From positions 207,185-271,184 of the forward strand of contig CAJTEN010000002.1 in NCBI GenBank assembly GCA_910575245.1: a stretch of DNA of 64,000 bases. Direction: 5' to 3'. Made by a program: the position numbers and the translations under genes. This DNA is from Clostridia bacterium. Its GTDB lineage: Bacteria; Bacillota; Clostridia; Lachnospirales; Lachnospiraceae. Shown here piece after piece: positions 25,131-33,861 of the stretch; position 1 is the stretch's first letter, and every line of letters starts with the position of its first letter. The notes under the pieces are model-generated. The model saw only the letters and a program-made list of their open reading frames with translations, was not told the DNA's origin and ran no database searches.

Positions 25131-27869
25131 ATGCAGATAACAGATTTGCGCACAGAGTATCAAAAAAATCCGCTGGGGATAGATACCGCAAAACCGAGAT
25201 TTTCATGGAAAATAGAATCGGATCAGGCGGATACCATGCAGACGGCATATCAGATTCAGGTCACATCGGAAGGGCAGATGGTGTGGGACGGCGGCCGCCG
25301 GGAATCCGACCAGTCGGTGCTTGTGGAATATGCAGGCCCGGCACTGCAGGCGGAACAGGTATATGAGTACCGCGTCATGGTATGGGACAACCACGAAGAG
25401 AGTGCAGAGGCATCCGGGAGTTTTGAGACGGGGCTGCTTGCGGGGACAAACTTCCAGGCAGAATGGATTTCGCATCCCTTTGCGAAAGAAGAGACAGCCT
25501 GCCCGGTATTTGTAAAGAAAATATCAATAAAGAAGGCGGTAAAACGGGCGCGGATCTATGCCACGGCGCTGGGTGTCTATGAGATACAGCTTGACAAGGA
25601 AAAAGTCGGAGATGCATTCTTTGCGCCTGGCTGGACGAACTACAAAAAACGCCTGCAGTACCAGACATATGATGTGACAGCACTCCTGAACAAAGAAACG
25701 GACATAGACCATACGCTGGAAATCATGGTAGGGAACGGGTGGTATAAGGGGATTTTCGGTTTTATGTGTACGCCGAATCACTATGGGGAACAAGTGGCTG
25801 TCCTGGCAGAACTCCATATTCTCTACGAGGATGGCTCCAGAGAAGTGGTTGCCACTGACCGGAGCTGGAAGACAAAGACGGGAACTGTCAGGTACAGTGA
25901 AATTTATATGGGCGAGACCATTGACACCACCTTCAGAGAGAGCGCACCTGTGGATGTTGTACCGTTTTCTTATCCCATGGAGAACATCACGGCGCAGGAG
26001 TGTGAGCCGGTGAGGATCACAAAGCGCACTCCGGCAAAGAAGCTGATCCTGACACCGTCCGGGGATAAAGTCCTGGACTTTGGACAGAATATGGCTGGTT
26101 TTGTGGAAGTGACGGTAAAGGGAAAACCCGGGCAGAAGATTGTTATCCGTCATGCGGAGACATTGGATAAGGACGGGAACTTTTATCCGGAGACACTGCG
26201 CCAGGCGAAATCGGTGGATACCTATATCTGTGATGGCACAAAACAGACCTTTTTACCGCATTTTACGTTCCATGGATTCCGCTACATCTGTGTGGAGGGG
26301 ATCGACGAGGTTAACCCTGCCGATTTTACGGCGTGCACGCTGCATACTGATATGAGACAGACCGGAAAGTTTTCCTGTTCCAACGAAATGGTTAACCAGT
26401 TACAAAGCAATATCCAGTGGGGACAGCGGGGGAATTTCCTGGATATCCCGACGGATTGCCCGCAGCGCGACGAGCGGCTTGGATGGACAGGGGATGCACA
26501 GGTATTCTGCAGGACAGCTTCCTACAATATGGAAACGGCATCCTTTTTTGCAAAGTGGCTGCATGACCTGAAGAGTGAGCAGACCGCCCGGTTTGGGCCG
26601 CCCCATGTGGTTCCCAATATTCTTGCAGATCAGGAGGCGGCAGCGGCATGGAGCGATGCCGCAACGGTGATTCCGTGGACGGTTTATCAGGTGTTTGGTG
26701 ACAGGAGGATACTCGCAGACCAGTATGAAAGCATGAAGGGGTACGTGGATTATATCACGGCGCACTGCAGTGAAAACGGCCTGTGGCAGACAGGGTTCCA
26801 GTATGGGGACTGGCTGGCGTTGGACAAAGAGGAAAGCGCAGACCGCACAGGCGCGACAGACAAATATCTGGTGGCAAATGCCTATTATGCGTATTCAGCA
26901 GATATTGTGCACAGGGCGGCGGAAGAACTTGGATATGAGGAGGATGCGAAAGAGTATGCAGCGCTTTGCCAAAAAATCACAGAAAAGTTTGAGGAAGAGT
27001 ATGTCACGCGTACGGGCAGGATGGTGAGCGAGACGCAGACGGGATGTATACTGGCGCTGCATTTTGATCTGGTTCAGGAACAATACCGGAAACGGATTGC
27101 AAAATCATTGGAGACAAACATCGCAAATCACAAAAACCACCTGTCGACCGGCTTTGTGGGAACGCCTTATTTGTGCCATGTATTGTCGGAGAATGGGATG
27201 CATGAACTTGCGGGGACGATTTTTCTGAAGGAGGACTATCCGTCGTGGCTGTATGCGGTGAAAAAAGGTGCGACCACCATCTGGGAGCGATGGAATTCCA
27301 TTATGCCGGACGGCAGCTTTGACGAATCCGGCATGAACAGCCTGAACCATTATGCATATGGCTGTATTGGCGACTGGATGTATGAGAAGCTGGCAGGTAT
27401 CAATCCGGTGAAGCCGGGTTACAAAGAAATCCGGATACAGCCGAGGTTTATCAAGGGGATTACGGGCGTGGACGCATCGTTTGATTCGGTTTACGGTGAA
27501 ATACGAAGCGCCTGGAGCTGCAGGGACGGAAAAATCACAGTGGATGTGACCATTCCGGCCAATACGACAGCGGAGGTATATCTGCCCGAGAAGGACGGCG
27601 TATTGAAACTCGGTTCCGGAGCATGGCATTATGAGTATGAGACGGATACAAGACTGGAACTGGACAGATTCACCATGGACACTACGCTCGGTGCACTGGT
27701 TCAGGAGCCGGCAGCAGTGGAACTGTTTAACCAATACATGCCCGGGATGCTGGACGGTCCCATGATTGAGTTTGCCTACGGGATGACCATAAGCGAGCTG
27801 ACGGCAGTGATGCCGCCGGAGGGCATCGGGGTATTTCAGACAGTGCTGGAAACATTAAATAAGCAGTAG
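25131..27869 (+). CDS. Alpha-L-rhamnosidase, GH78
   Basis: A 912-residue protein with the GH78 arrangement: N-terminal beta domains (LRTEYQKNPLGIDTAKPRFSW), the Bac_rhamnosid region (ALGVYEIQLDKEKVGDAFFAPGWTNYKKRL), and the alpha/alpha-barrel with the hallmark DCPQRDERLGWTGD (general-acid glutamate in DERLGW). A second conserved glutamate is in TTIWERWNS, and a C-terminal beta domain follows. It releases terminal rhamnose from flavonoid, saponin or pectin-derived glycosides. No signal peptide, so cytoplasmic. The C-terminal 55 residues (after MDTTLGALVQ) look like an extra small helical domain of the kind also found at the end of the GH3 gene here. GGAGGTG precedes the ATG. Confidence 0.93.
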   Translation: MQITDLRTEYQKNPLGIDTAKPRFSWKIESDQADTMQTAYQIQVTSEGQMVWDGGRRESDQSVLVEYAGPALQAEQVYEYRVMVWDNHEESAEASGSFETGLLAGTNFQAEWISHPFAKEETACPVFVKKISIKKAVKRARIYATALGVYEIQLDKEKVGDAFFAPGWTNYKKRLQYQTYDVTALLNKETDIDHTLEIMVGNGWYKGIFGFMCTPNHYGEQVAVLAELHILYEDGSREVVATDRSWKTKTGTVRYSEIYMGETIDTTFRESAPVDVVPFSYPMENITAQECEPVRITKRTPAKKLILTPSGDKVLDFGQNMAGFVEVTVKGKPGQKIVIRHAETLDKDGNFYPETLRQAKSVDTYICDGTKQTFLPHFTFHGFRYICVEGIDEVNPADFTACTLHTDMRQTGKFSCSNEMVNQLQSNIQWGQRGNFLDIPTDCPQRDERLGWTGDAQVFCRTASYNMETASFFAKWLHDLKSEQTARFGPPHVVPNILADQEAAAAWSDAATVIPWTVYQVFGDRRILADQYESMKGYVDYITAHCSENGLWQTGFQYGDWLALDKEESADRTGATDKYLVANAYYAYSADIVHRAAEELGYEEDAKEYAALCQKITEKFEEEYVTRTGRMVSETQTGCILALHFDLVQEQYRKRIAKSLETNIANHKNHLSTGFVGTPYLCHVLSENGMHELAGTIFLKEDYPSWLYAVKKGATTIWERWNSIMPDGSFDESGMNSLNHYAYGCIGDWMYEKLAGINPVKPGYKEIRIQPRFIKGITGVDASFDSVYGEIRSAWSCRDGKITVDVTIPANTTAEVYLPEKDGVLKLGSGAWHYEYETDTRLELDRFTMDTTLGALVQEPAAVELFNQYMPGMLDGPMIEFAYGMTISELTAVMPPEGIGVFQTVLETLNKQ

Positions 27870-27886
27870 AATGCGAGGAGGAAAAT

Positions 27887-29287
27887 ATGGCAAAAAAACC
27901 ATTGGGAAAAGATCAGTTTGGAATTCAGAAGGTAATGCGTGGAGGCGATTATTTCGCGGACTCCATGGGGCAGTTTGCATTGAATGCAATAAGCGGCATG
28001 GTGGGGCAGCTTACATATTTTTATACGGATAAGGCAGGGCTGGCGGCAGGAATGGTGGCAACGGTATTTATGATCACGAAAGTCATCGATGCGTTTACGG
28101 ATATCATTATGGGAAATATTATCGACCACACAAAGCCGGGCAAGGAGAGATACAGGCCATGGATATTGAAGATGTCGATACCGGCTGCAATTATGATGTT
28201 GCTGCTGTTTACTGTCCCAAAGGGCAATGCGGGACTGCAGATTGCATATATGCTGGTTACGAATCTGCTGATGACATCAGTAATCTATACTGCCATAGCA
28301 ATTCCGTATGCATCCTTGCAGGTTGTGCGGACGAACAGTTCCGAGGAGCGCGGCAAGATGGGCGTGTACCGTGCGCTGGCGGGCTATGTCCCGGGAATGG
28401 CCATCGTGCTGGCGGTGATTCCGGTTACGAATGCGCTTGGCGGAACACAGAGCGCATGGGTGAAATTTGCTGCAGTGGTTGCGTTGATCGTTGCGCTCTG
28501 TCTGCTGCTTTGCTATAAAAAGAGTAAGGAAACGGCAACGATCGACGGCGCTGCGGAGGTAGTGGAGGAAAGCGAACAGGATGAGGCGATTCCTTTGACA
28601 GAAGCAGTCGGAAAGCTCTTTGGAAATAAATACTGGGTTCTGGCGCTTGTTATGGGTCTGCTGTCTCAAGTGACATACGGTTTGGCGAATTCTTCCGGTA
28701 CCTATTACTGTAAATGGATATACGGAGACGATAATCTGGTGGCAATACTCGGTGCGGTGGGAATGATACCGACGATCCTGGGATTTGCCATGGTTGGCCC
28801 GATGAACAAGAAACTGGGTGTTGTCAAGACGCTGCGTGTGAGTTTCCTGTTGGGAATGGCGGCCAACATCCTGCGGCTGCTGAACCCTACCCATTTTTGG
28901 TACAATACGATCCTGGGATGCATAAGTTCCTTTGCCAATATTCCGATGATGTGCCTGCTTGGGGTGACTACGGCCATGGCGATTGACTACAATGCATATA
29001 AGTATGGGAACAGGATGGTAGCCTGCTCTCAGAGTGCGACAGGGTTTGGCAGCAAAGTCGGAAACGGACTTGGCGCGTCAGTGGTTGGCTGGTGCCTTGC
29101 GCTCGCACACTATGACGCGTCCATGACAGTGGCGACAGCAGCGACAAGGCAGGCAATCTACGCATTTAATATCTACATACCGCTGGTTCTGTTCCTTGGC
29201 ATGTTCGTCTGTGCAATGAAGTTTGATCTGGAAGCAAAACTGCCGGGAATTAAAGAGGAACTGGAAAAACGAAAGCTGCCAAAGTAA
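27887..29287 (+). CDS. GPH-family sugar:cation symporter (MFS)
   Basis: A 466-residue membrane protein of the glycoside-pentoside-hexuronide family: about 12 hydrophobic segments, the cytoplasmic DAFTDIIMGNIIDHTKPGKERYRPW-type loop that defines the family, and GNRMVACSQSATGFGSKVG in the second half. It would import intact glycosides with Na+ or H+ for the cytoplasmic GH78, GH3 and GH5 enzymes. It begins 17 bases after the GH78 stop with GGAGG, so the two are co-transcribed. Confidence 0.9.
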   Translation: MAKKPLGKDQFGIQKVMRGGDYFADSMGQFALNAISGMVGQLTYFYTDKAGLAAGMVATVFMITKVIDAFTDIIMGNIIDHTKPGKERYRPWILKMSIPAAIMMLLLFTVPKGNAGLQIAYMLVTNLLMTSVIYTAIAIPYASLQVVRTNSSEERGKMGVYRALAGYVPGMAIVLAVIPVTNALGGTQSAWVKFAAVVALIVALCLLLCYKKSKETATIDGAAEVVEESEQDEAIPLTEAVGKLFGNKYWVLALVMGLLSQVTYGLANSSGTYYCKWIYGDDNLVAILGAVGMIPTILGFAMVGPMNKKLGVVKTLRVSFLLGMAANILRLLNPTHFWYNTILGCISSFANIPMMCLLGVTTAMAIDYNAYKYGNRMVACSQSATGFGSKVGNGLGASVVGWCLALAHYDASMTVATAATRQAIYAFNIYIPLVLFLGMFVCAMKFDLEAKLPGIKEELEKRKLPK

Positions 29288-29364
29288 GGCAGACAATCCA
29301 TATGAAACCAACGGATTTTAACTGAAATGAAAGAAGGTTTTCCTATCAGCAGAAGGAGGAAGCG

Positions 29365-31830
29365 ATGAGTGAAATCAGAGAAGTCATTGCAAAAATGACA
29401 TTGGAAGATAAGATCAAACTCTGCTCCGGTGCGAATTTCTGGGAATCAGAAGGCATGGAGCAGTATGGAATTCCATCCTTTTTCATGTCCGACGGGCCGC
29501 ATGGCCTGCGGACACAGAAAGGGGAGTCAGATCATCTGGGAATCAACCAGAGTGAAAAATCGACCTGTTTCCCGACAGCGTCAGCCAGTGCAGCATCATG
29601 GAATCCCGGGCTGCTGCGCAGGATGGGGGAGGCGATCGGTGAAGAGGCACTGCATTATGGCGTAGATGTGGTTCTGGGACCGGGCGTGTGCATGAAACGC
29701 AATCCATTGTGCGGACGTAATTTCGAATATTTCAGCGAAGATCCCTATCTGGCCGGAGTGATGGGAGCGAGCTGGATACAGGGCGTGCAAGGTAAGGGTG
29801 TCGGAACAAGTTTAAAGCACTATGCGGCAAATAATCAGGAACAGGACCGCATGATGGGGAACAGCATGGTAGATGAGCGGGCATTGCGTGAAATTTATCT
29901 GTCTGCTTTCGAGACGGCAGTGAAGGAGAGCAGGCCGGATACCGTGATGTGTTCCTATAACAAAATAAACGGGACTTTTTCCAGTGACAACAGGAGACTC
30001 TTAACAGATATCCTGCGTGACGAGTGGGGATTTCAGGGGATGGTTGTCACGGACTGGGGTGCGATGAATGACCGGGTGAAGGCATTCCAGGCAGGCTGTG
30101 ACCTGGAGATGCCAAGCAGCAATGGAATGTTTGACGCGGCTGTGAAACAGGCGGTGGATGAGGGGAGACTTTCGGAGGCTGACATTGACGCCTGTGTGGA
30201 GCGGATCATCCGGCTGGCGCTGAAAGCGCAGGAAACCCGCAAAGGACATGGTGAGCAATATCCGTTTGATGTGGATGCGCACCATAGACTGGCGCAAGAA
30301 ATTGCGGAGGAGAGTGCTGTTTTATTAAAGAATGAGGAAGCAATCCTGCCATTAAAGAAGACGGCACGAATTGCATTGTGCGGTGCGATGGCCGAGACAG
30401 TCCGTTATCAGGGGGCCGGGTCCTCACACATTAACCCGACCAGACTTTCCAGTCTGCGGGCAGCTTTAGAAGCGGCAGGGGGAAATCTGGCATATTACCC
30501 GGTATATGAGTTGGACGGGGAAAAGAATGCAAAGGAACTGCAGAGGGCAGTCGATGCAGCGAAGGAGGCAGATGCGGCGGTTCTTGTTGTGGGGCTCCCG
30601 GATTCTTATGAATCGGAGGGCTACGACAGAAAGCATATGGCAATGCCGGAGAGCCATTGCGAATTGATCAGTGAGATTGCAAAGGTGAATCAAAATGTCG
30701 TTGTTGTGCTGATGGGAGGAAGCCCGGTGGAAATGCCGTGGCTGAACGATGCGAAAGCCGTCCTGAATCTGTACCTTGGAGGCCAGGCGGTCGGCGAGGC
30801 AGGAGCTGATCTGTTATATGGCGTCGCCAATCCCGGCGGAAAGCTGGCGGAGACCTATCCGGTATCTTACGCAGACTGCTCATCTTCAGAAACTTTCGGG
30901 GTAAATCCAAGACAGGTGGAATATGCAGAAAGCATATATATCGGATACCGTTATTATGAAAAGGCAGGGATACCTGTACAGTTTCCGTTTGGACATGGAT
31001 TAAGTTATACCAGTTTTACGCTTTCGGATTTTATGGTAGAATTGGATGGAAGCGCAGTGGATGCGGACAGCGTGTTAAACCTTTCCGAGAGGGATGCAAA
31101 GCTCACTGTTTCCTGCAAGGTGAAAAATACAGGCAGCAGGGCGGGCGCAGAGGTTGTGCAGGTATATGTGTCGGACCAGACACCGGAAGTTTTCAAGGCA
31201 AAGAAAGAGCTGAAAGGCTTTTGCAAAGTATACCTGGAGGCCGGAGAGGAAAAAGAAGTGACGGTTGCATTGGACTGGAGATCGTTTGCACATTATGATG
31301 TGAATACCCGGAAGTGGGAGGTGCTGACAGGTTCCTATCAGATTCAGGCGGGAACATCCAGTGCGGATATCAGGTTAATGCAGGATAGCAGAGTGCAGGG
31401 AACAGTGGATGCATTGGGATATGGAGAGATACCCCGGTGGTATATCCGCCCGTCAGGAAAGCCGGCCGTTTCCGATTTTGAGAAGCTTTATGGACAGGCG
31501 ATTAAGCCCTTTGAACTGGAAAAGCCGGGAGAGTACACCCTGTTGAATACTTTGAATGATATGAAGGAAAATCCGGTTGTACAGCAGATTATGGAAGGCA
31601 TAAAGGGCGGAATCCTGCAGAACTGCGGTGGTGATGAGAGCAGTCCGGAGTTTATCTTTACGATAAATATTGTGTTTGGCACACCGTTGATCAGGCTGGT
31701 ACAGCAGGGCGGAGGAATGACACCGCTTGCAATGATGCAGGCAGCAGTGGCATGCGCAAACGGCGATTCTGCGGCAGCAGGCCAGCTTGCGGAAATGATG
31801 GGCGGTGGAAAGAGACCCGTTTCCGGATAG
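29365..31830 (+). CDS. Beta-glucosidase, GH3
   Basis: Domain order: the GH3 N-terminal barrel with nucleophile D230 (VVTDWGAMND) and substrate motifs KHYAANNQE; the C-terminal alpha/beta sandwich (ESAVLLKNE to GLSYTSF); the fibronectin-III-like domain (VKNTGSRAGAEVVQVYV); and a helical tail (residues 690-821). No signal peptide, so cytoplasmic. It removes terminal beta-glucose, presumably after the rhamnosidase. The last 8 codons coincide with sequence homologous to the 3' part of the DUF1905 gene at 49249, so the native C-terminus has been replaced at a recombination joint near 31806. AAGGAGGAAG lies before the ATG. Confidence 0.92.
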   Translation: MSEIREVIAKMTLEDKIKLCSGANFWESEGMEQYGIPSFFMSDGPHGLRTQKGESDHLGINQSEKSTCFPTASASAASWNPGLLRRMGEAIGEEALHYGVDVVLGPGVCMKRNPLCGRNFEYFSEDPYLAGVMGASWIQGVQGKGVGTSLKHYAANNQEQDRMMGNSMVDERALREIYLSAFETAVKESRPDTVMCSYNKINGTFSSDNRRLLTDILRDEWGFQGMVVTDWGAMNDRVKAFQAGCDLEMPSSNGMFDAAVKQAVDEGRLSEADIDACVERIIRLALKAQETRKGHGEQYPFDVDAHHRLAQEIAEESAVLLKNEEAILPLKKTARIALCGAMAETVRYQGAGSSHINPTRLSSLRAALEAAGGNLAYYPVYELDGEKNAKELQRAVDAAKEADAAVLVVGLPDSYESEGYDRKHMAMPESHCELISEIAKVNQNVVVVLMGGSPVEMPWLNDAKAVLNLYLGGQAVGEAGADLLYGVANPGGKLAETYPVSYADCSSSETFGVNPRQVEYAESIYIGYRYYEKAGIPVQFPFGHGLSYTSFTLSDFMVELDGSAVDADSVLNLSERDAKLTVSCKVKNTGSRAGAEVVQVYVSDQTPEVFKAKKELKGFCKVYLEAGEEKEVTVALDWRSFAHYDVNTRKWEVLTGSYQIQAGTSSADIRLMQDSRVQGTVDALGYGEIPRWYIRPSGKPAVSDFEKLYGQAIKPFELEKPGEYTLLNTLNDMKENPVVQQIMEGIKGGILQNCGGDESSPEFIFTINIVFGTPLIRLVQQGGGMTPLAMMQAAVACANGDSAAAGQLAEMMGGGKRPVSG

Positions 31831-31876
31831 GGAAACAGCCGGGGAAAGAGTCCCGGTGACAGTTCGTGAGCGGGAA
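31806..31876 (+). pseudogene. Fragment of a DUF1905-type gene fused to the GH3 3' end
   Basis: From GGAAAGAG (31807) through GGATAGGGAAACAGCCGGGG this segment matches the 3' end of the gene at 49249-49686, with frame-breaking differences after about 45 bases. It supplies the stop codon of the GH3 gene and leads into the DUF1801 gene in the same order as at the second locus. Confidence 0.7.
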
Positions 31877-31894
31877 TAAGGGGAGGTGCGGGAT

Positions 31895-32305
31895 ATGTGG
31901 ACATGTCCGAAATGCGGGCGTACTTTTAAGCGGCAGGAACAGAGCCATTACTGCGGGAAAGCGCCGGAGACGATTGAGGAATATATCGAGGCACAGCCGG
32001 AAGAAGTACGACAGTACCTGGAAGAAGTGAGGGATGCACTGTGTGCGGCGCTGCCGGAAGCGGAGGAACGGATCTCATGGAGCATGCCGACTTATTGGAA
32101 GAAGCATAACATTATCCAGTTCGCCGGATTTAAGAACCATGTGGGCCTGTATCCGGGGCCAGAGGCTGTCCGGGAGTTTTCCGAACGCCTGAAAGATTAT
32201 AAGACCAGCAGGGGAACCATACAGCTTCCTTACAGCGTGACGGTTCCGGTGGAATTGATCTCCGATATTGCCAGATGGTGTTATGAGACGGGGAACCATC
32301 CGTAA
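31895..32305 (+). CDS. Zinc-ribbon plus DUF1801 (YdhG-like) protein
   Basis: A 136-residue protein. An N-terminal zinc-ribbon (CPKCGRTF, later HYC) precedes a DUF1801 domain (TIEEYIEAQPEEVRQYLEEVRDAL, SWSMPTYWKKHNIIQFAGFKNHVGLYPG, GTIQLPYSVTVPVELISDIARW). DUF1801 proteins have a TATA-binding-like fold and have been called iron chaperones in Bacillus; the role is not firm. The ATG at 31895 is eight bases behind GGGGAGG; an earlier GTG overlaps that site. The gene is intact here, while at 49701 only the zinc ribbon survives. Confidence 0.82.
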   Translation: MWTCPKCGRTFKRQEQSHYCGKAPETIEEYIEAQPEEVRQYLEEVRDALCAALPEAEERISWSMPTYWKKHNIIQFAGFKNHVGLYPGPEAVREFSERLKDYKTSRGTIQLPYSVTVPVELISDIARWCYETGNHP

Positions 32306-32329
32306 GATTGGAAAGGATTTGAAGAGGCA

Positions 32330-32398
32330 GAGAAAAAGGGTCGGATAAGGCAGGAGGCTGATGAGGTGATCCGGTGGCTTACTGGGTACAGCCAGTAA
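32330..32398 (+). pseudogene. Internal fragment of a DUF2200-type gene
   Basis: Twenty-two codons read [20 protein letters not shown] plus SQ and then TAA. They match residues 24-45 of the intact protein at 49851 ([20 protein letters not shown]). The fragment has no start and ends inside a 15-bp inverted repeat (32371-32406). Confidence 0.75.
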
Positions 32399-32406
32399 GC
32401 CACCGG
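32371..32406. repeat. 15-bp perfect inverted repeat
   Basis: CCGGTGGCTTACTGG (32371-32385) and its exact complement (32392-32406) enclose six bases. The left arm is DUF2200 coding sequence; the right arm is its inverted copy, with no T run behind. It looks like a fold-back duplication at the truncation point, not an evolved terminator. Confidence 0.7.
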
Positions 32407-32444
32407 AAGGGATGCCCCAAGCAGCAGGAATGGAGGCGTGATAG

Positions 32445-32978
32445 ATGGATGTATTGAAAAAACAGACAGTATATACGATCAGCGATATTTATGCTCTGCC
32501 GGATGGCGAAAGAGCTGAACTGATTGATGGGCAGATTTATAATATGGCGCCGCCGGGCAGATTACATCAAAAGATCAGCTGGAAGCTGCATCAGGCGATA
32601 GCAAATTATATCGACAGCAGGAATGGGTTATGCGAAGTTTATGCGGCTCCGTTTGCTGTATTTTTGAATGACGATGATATAAATTATGTGGAGCCGGATC
32701 TTTCTGTGATCGGTGACTTGTCCAAGCTGGATGATAAAGGATGTCATGGTGCGCCTGACTGGGTGATAGAGATCGTTTCATCAGACAGCAGATCGAGAGA
32801 TTATATAACAAAATTGTTTAAGTATCGTACAGCGGGGGTTCGGGAATAATGGATTGTTGATCCGGATAAACAGATGATAATGGTTTATGGGTTTGAAAAA
32901 GATATGGTAGAAAAATATGATTTTAATGAAACGGTACCAGTGGGGATCTTTGAGGGATTTACAGTAAAGATAGAGTAG
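32445..32978 (+). pseudogene. Uma2-family (DUF820) restriction-endonuclease-like protein, nonsense codon
   Basis: The frame from 32445 (GGAGG ahead) gives the Uma2 fold: ELIDGQIYNMAPPGRLHQKI, then a PD-(D/E)XK core (VEPDLSVIGD, APDWVIEIVSSDSRSRDY). It is cut by TAA at 32847-32849 in GVRE-stop-WIVDP, where relatives have tyrosine (REYWIVDP). The same frame then continues 42 codons to TAG at 32976 (YGFEKDMVEKYDF, GIFEGFTVKI). A single TAT-to-TAA change explains it. The short product retains the D-x(n)-E-x-V core but loses the last strands. Such proteins are common in Firmicutes and of unclear role. Confidence 0.82.
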
Positions 32979-33220
32979 TATAAGACAGTATTTTGTAGTT
33001 AAACAAAGTCCAATTTTATATGATTGAAATAATGCGGAGGACAGAATGTGTCATTGATCAAGGCTATAATAATTTCGTCATCAACCAAGACCCACAAGAT
33101 AAGAGAAGAGAAAACTAAGGAAATTATATAAGAGAATTATATAGCAGAAAATGTATTAGCAAATATATAAGTTTATGTGGGCTATTTGTAAAATTCTAAA
33201 GTATGAGATATATAAATCTA

Positions 33221-33256
33221 ATAAAAAGAACAATACACTATGAAGCGCATTGTTCT
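33221..33256 (-). terminator. Terminator of the YciI-like gene
   Basis: Read on the minus strand, AGAACAAT (33256-33249) pairs with ATTGTTCT (33234-33227), followed by TTTTATT. The AT-rich 240 bases between here and the Uma2 relic show nothing recognisable. Confidence 0.8.
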
Positions 33257-33266
33257 CTTCCCGCAA

Positions 33267-33566
33267 TTACAGCAAATAATTATTTTCCCGGTTTGCAATC
33301 TGTAAACCGACTAACTTGTAGGTTGCATATCCTCCCATAACCAGCGGTTCTGATTTGCAAATTTCTTCTGCTTCTTCACGGCTCTCTGTTTTTAGGATAT
33401 ACATGCCTGCCATTCCCGGATAACCTTTAAAGACACCGCAAATTTCCAGCTTTCCTTCATCGTCCAGCTTTCTTATGTTCTCAACGTGATCCATAACTAC
33501 CTGTTTTGTCATTTTATTATAGGTCTTGCTCTTCTCAATCATCATCATGTACATCAATTTTTCCAT
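33267..33566 (-). CDS. YciI-like dimeric alpha-beta barrel protein
   Basis: A 99-residue protein: MEKLMYMMMIEKSKTYNKMTKQVVMDHVENIRKLDDEG, GVFKGYPGMAGMYILKTESREEAEEICKSEPLV. The alternating strand-helix pattern and the G-M-A-G-M-Y-I-L strand match the YciI family of ferredoxin-like dimers. These are often enzymes or binding proteins of unknown substrate. The frame could start 27 bases earlier, but AAAGGAGAA six bases before the ATG at 33566 decides the start. Single-gene unit with its own terminator. Confidence 0.75.
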   Translation of the reverse strand: MEKLMYMMMIEKSKTYNKMTKQVVMDHVENIRKLDDEGKLEICGVFKGYPGMAGMYILKTESREEAEEICKSEPLVMGGYATYKLVGLQIANRENNYLL

Positions 33567-33673
33567 ACGATTTTCTCCTTTACATTTTGACACTTCCCAA
33601 CTCGGGTTTTCTGTGACTTTCGCCTTGCTCCACTCATAAAATCACTTCGCGGTATATCAGTCATGAACAGTAG

Positions 33674-33861
33674 CCTAAAGCTCCAAAAGGGAAATACCTC
33701 ATTCCTGCGTCTATTCAAGAATATCTTGAAAAAACAGAGGCTAAGAATGATTACCACATGAAAATCCAACTAACGGATATAGGCGTTAAACGCTGTGAAA
33801 GTGAGTGCTTACTTGTGAGCGGATTAAAAACATATCCAACAGGCGGCAAGGTTCTCGGTGT
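33674..33861 (+). pseudogene. Unidentified coding relic
   Basis: Directly after an in-frame TAG, a frame reads PKAPKGKYLIPASIQEYLEK and on to TDIGVKRCESECLLVSGLKT and GGKVLGVYRS. It has the composition of a real protein but has no start or ribosome site, and runs into the 3' end of the convergent LacI gene. I do not recognise the family. With 33567-33673 it fills the 295-base gap. Confidence 0.35.
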
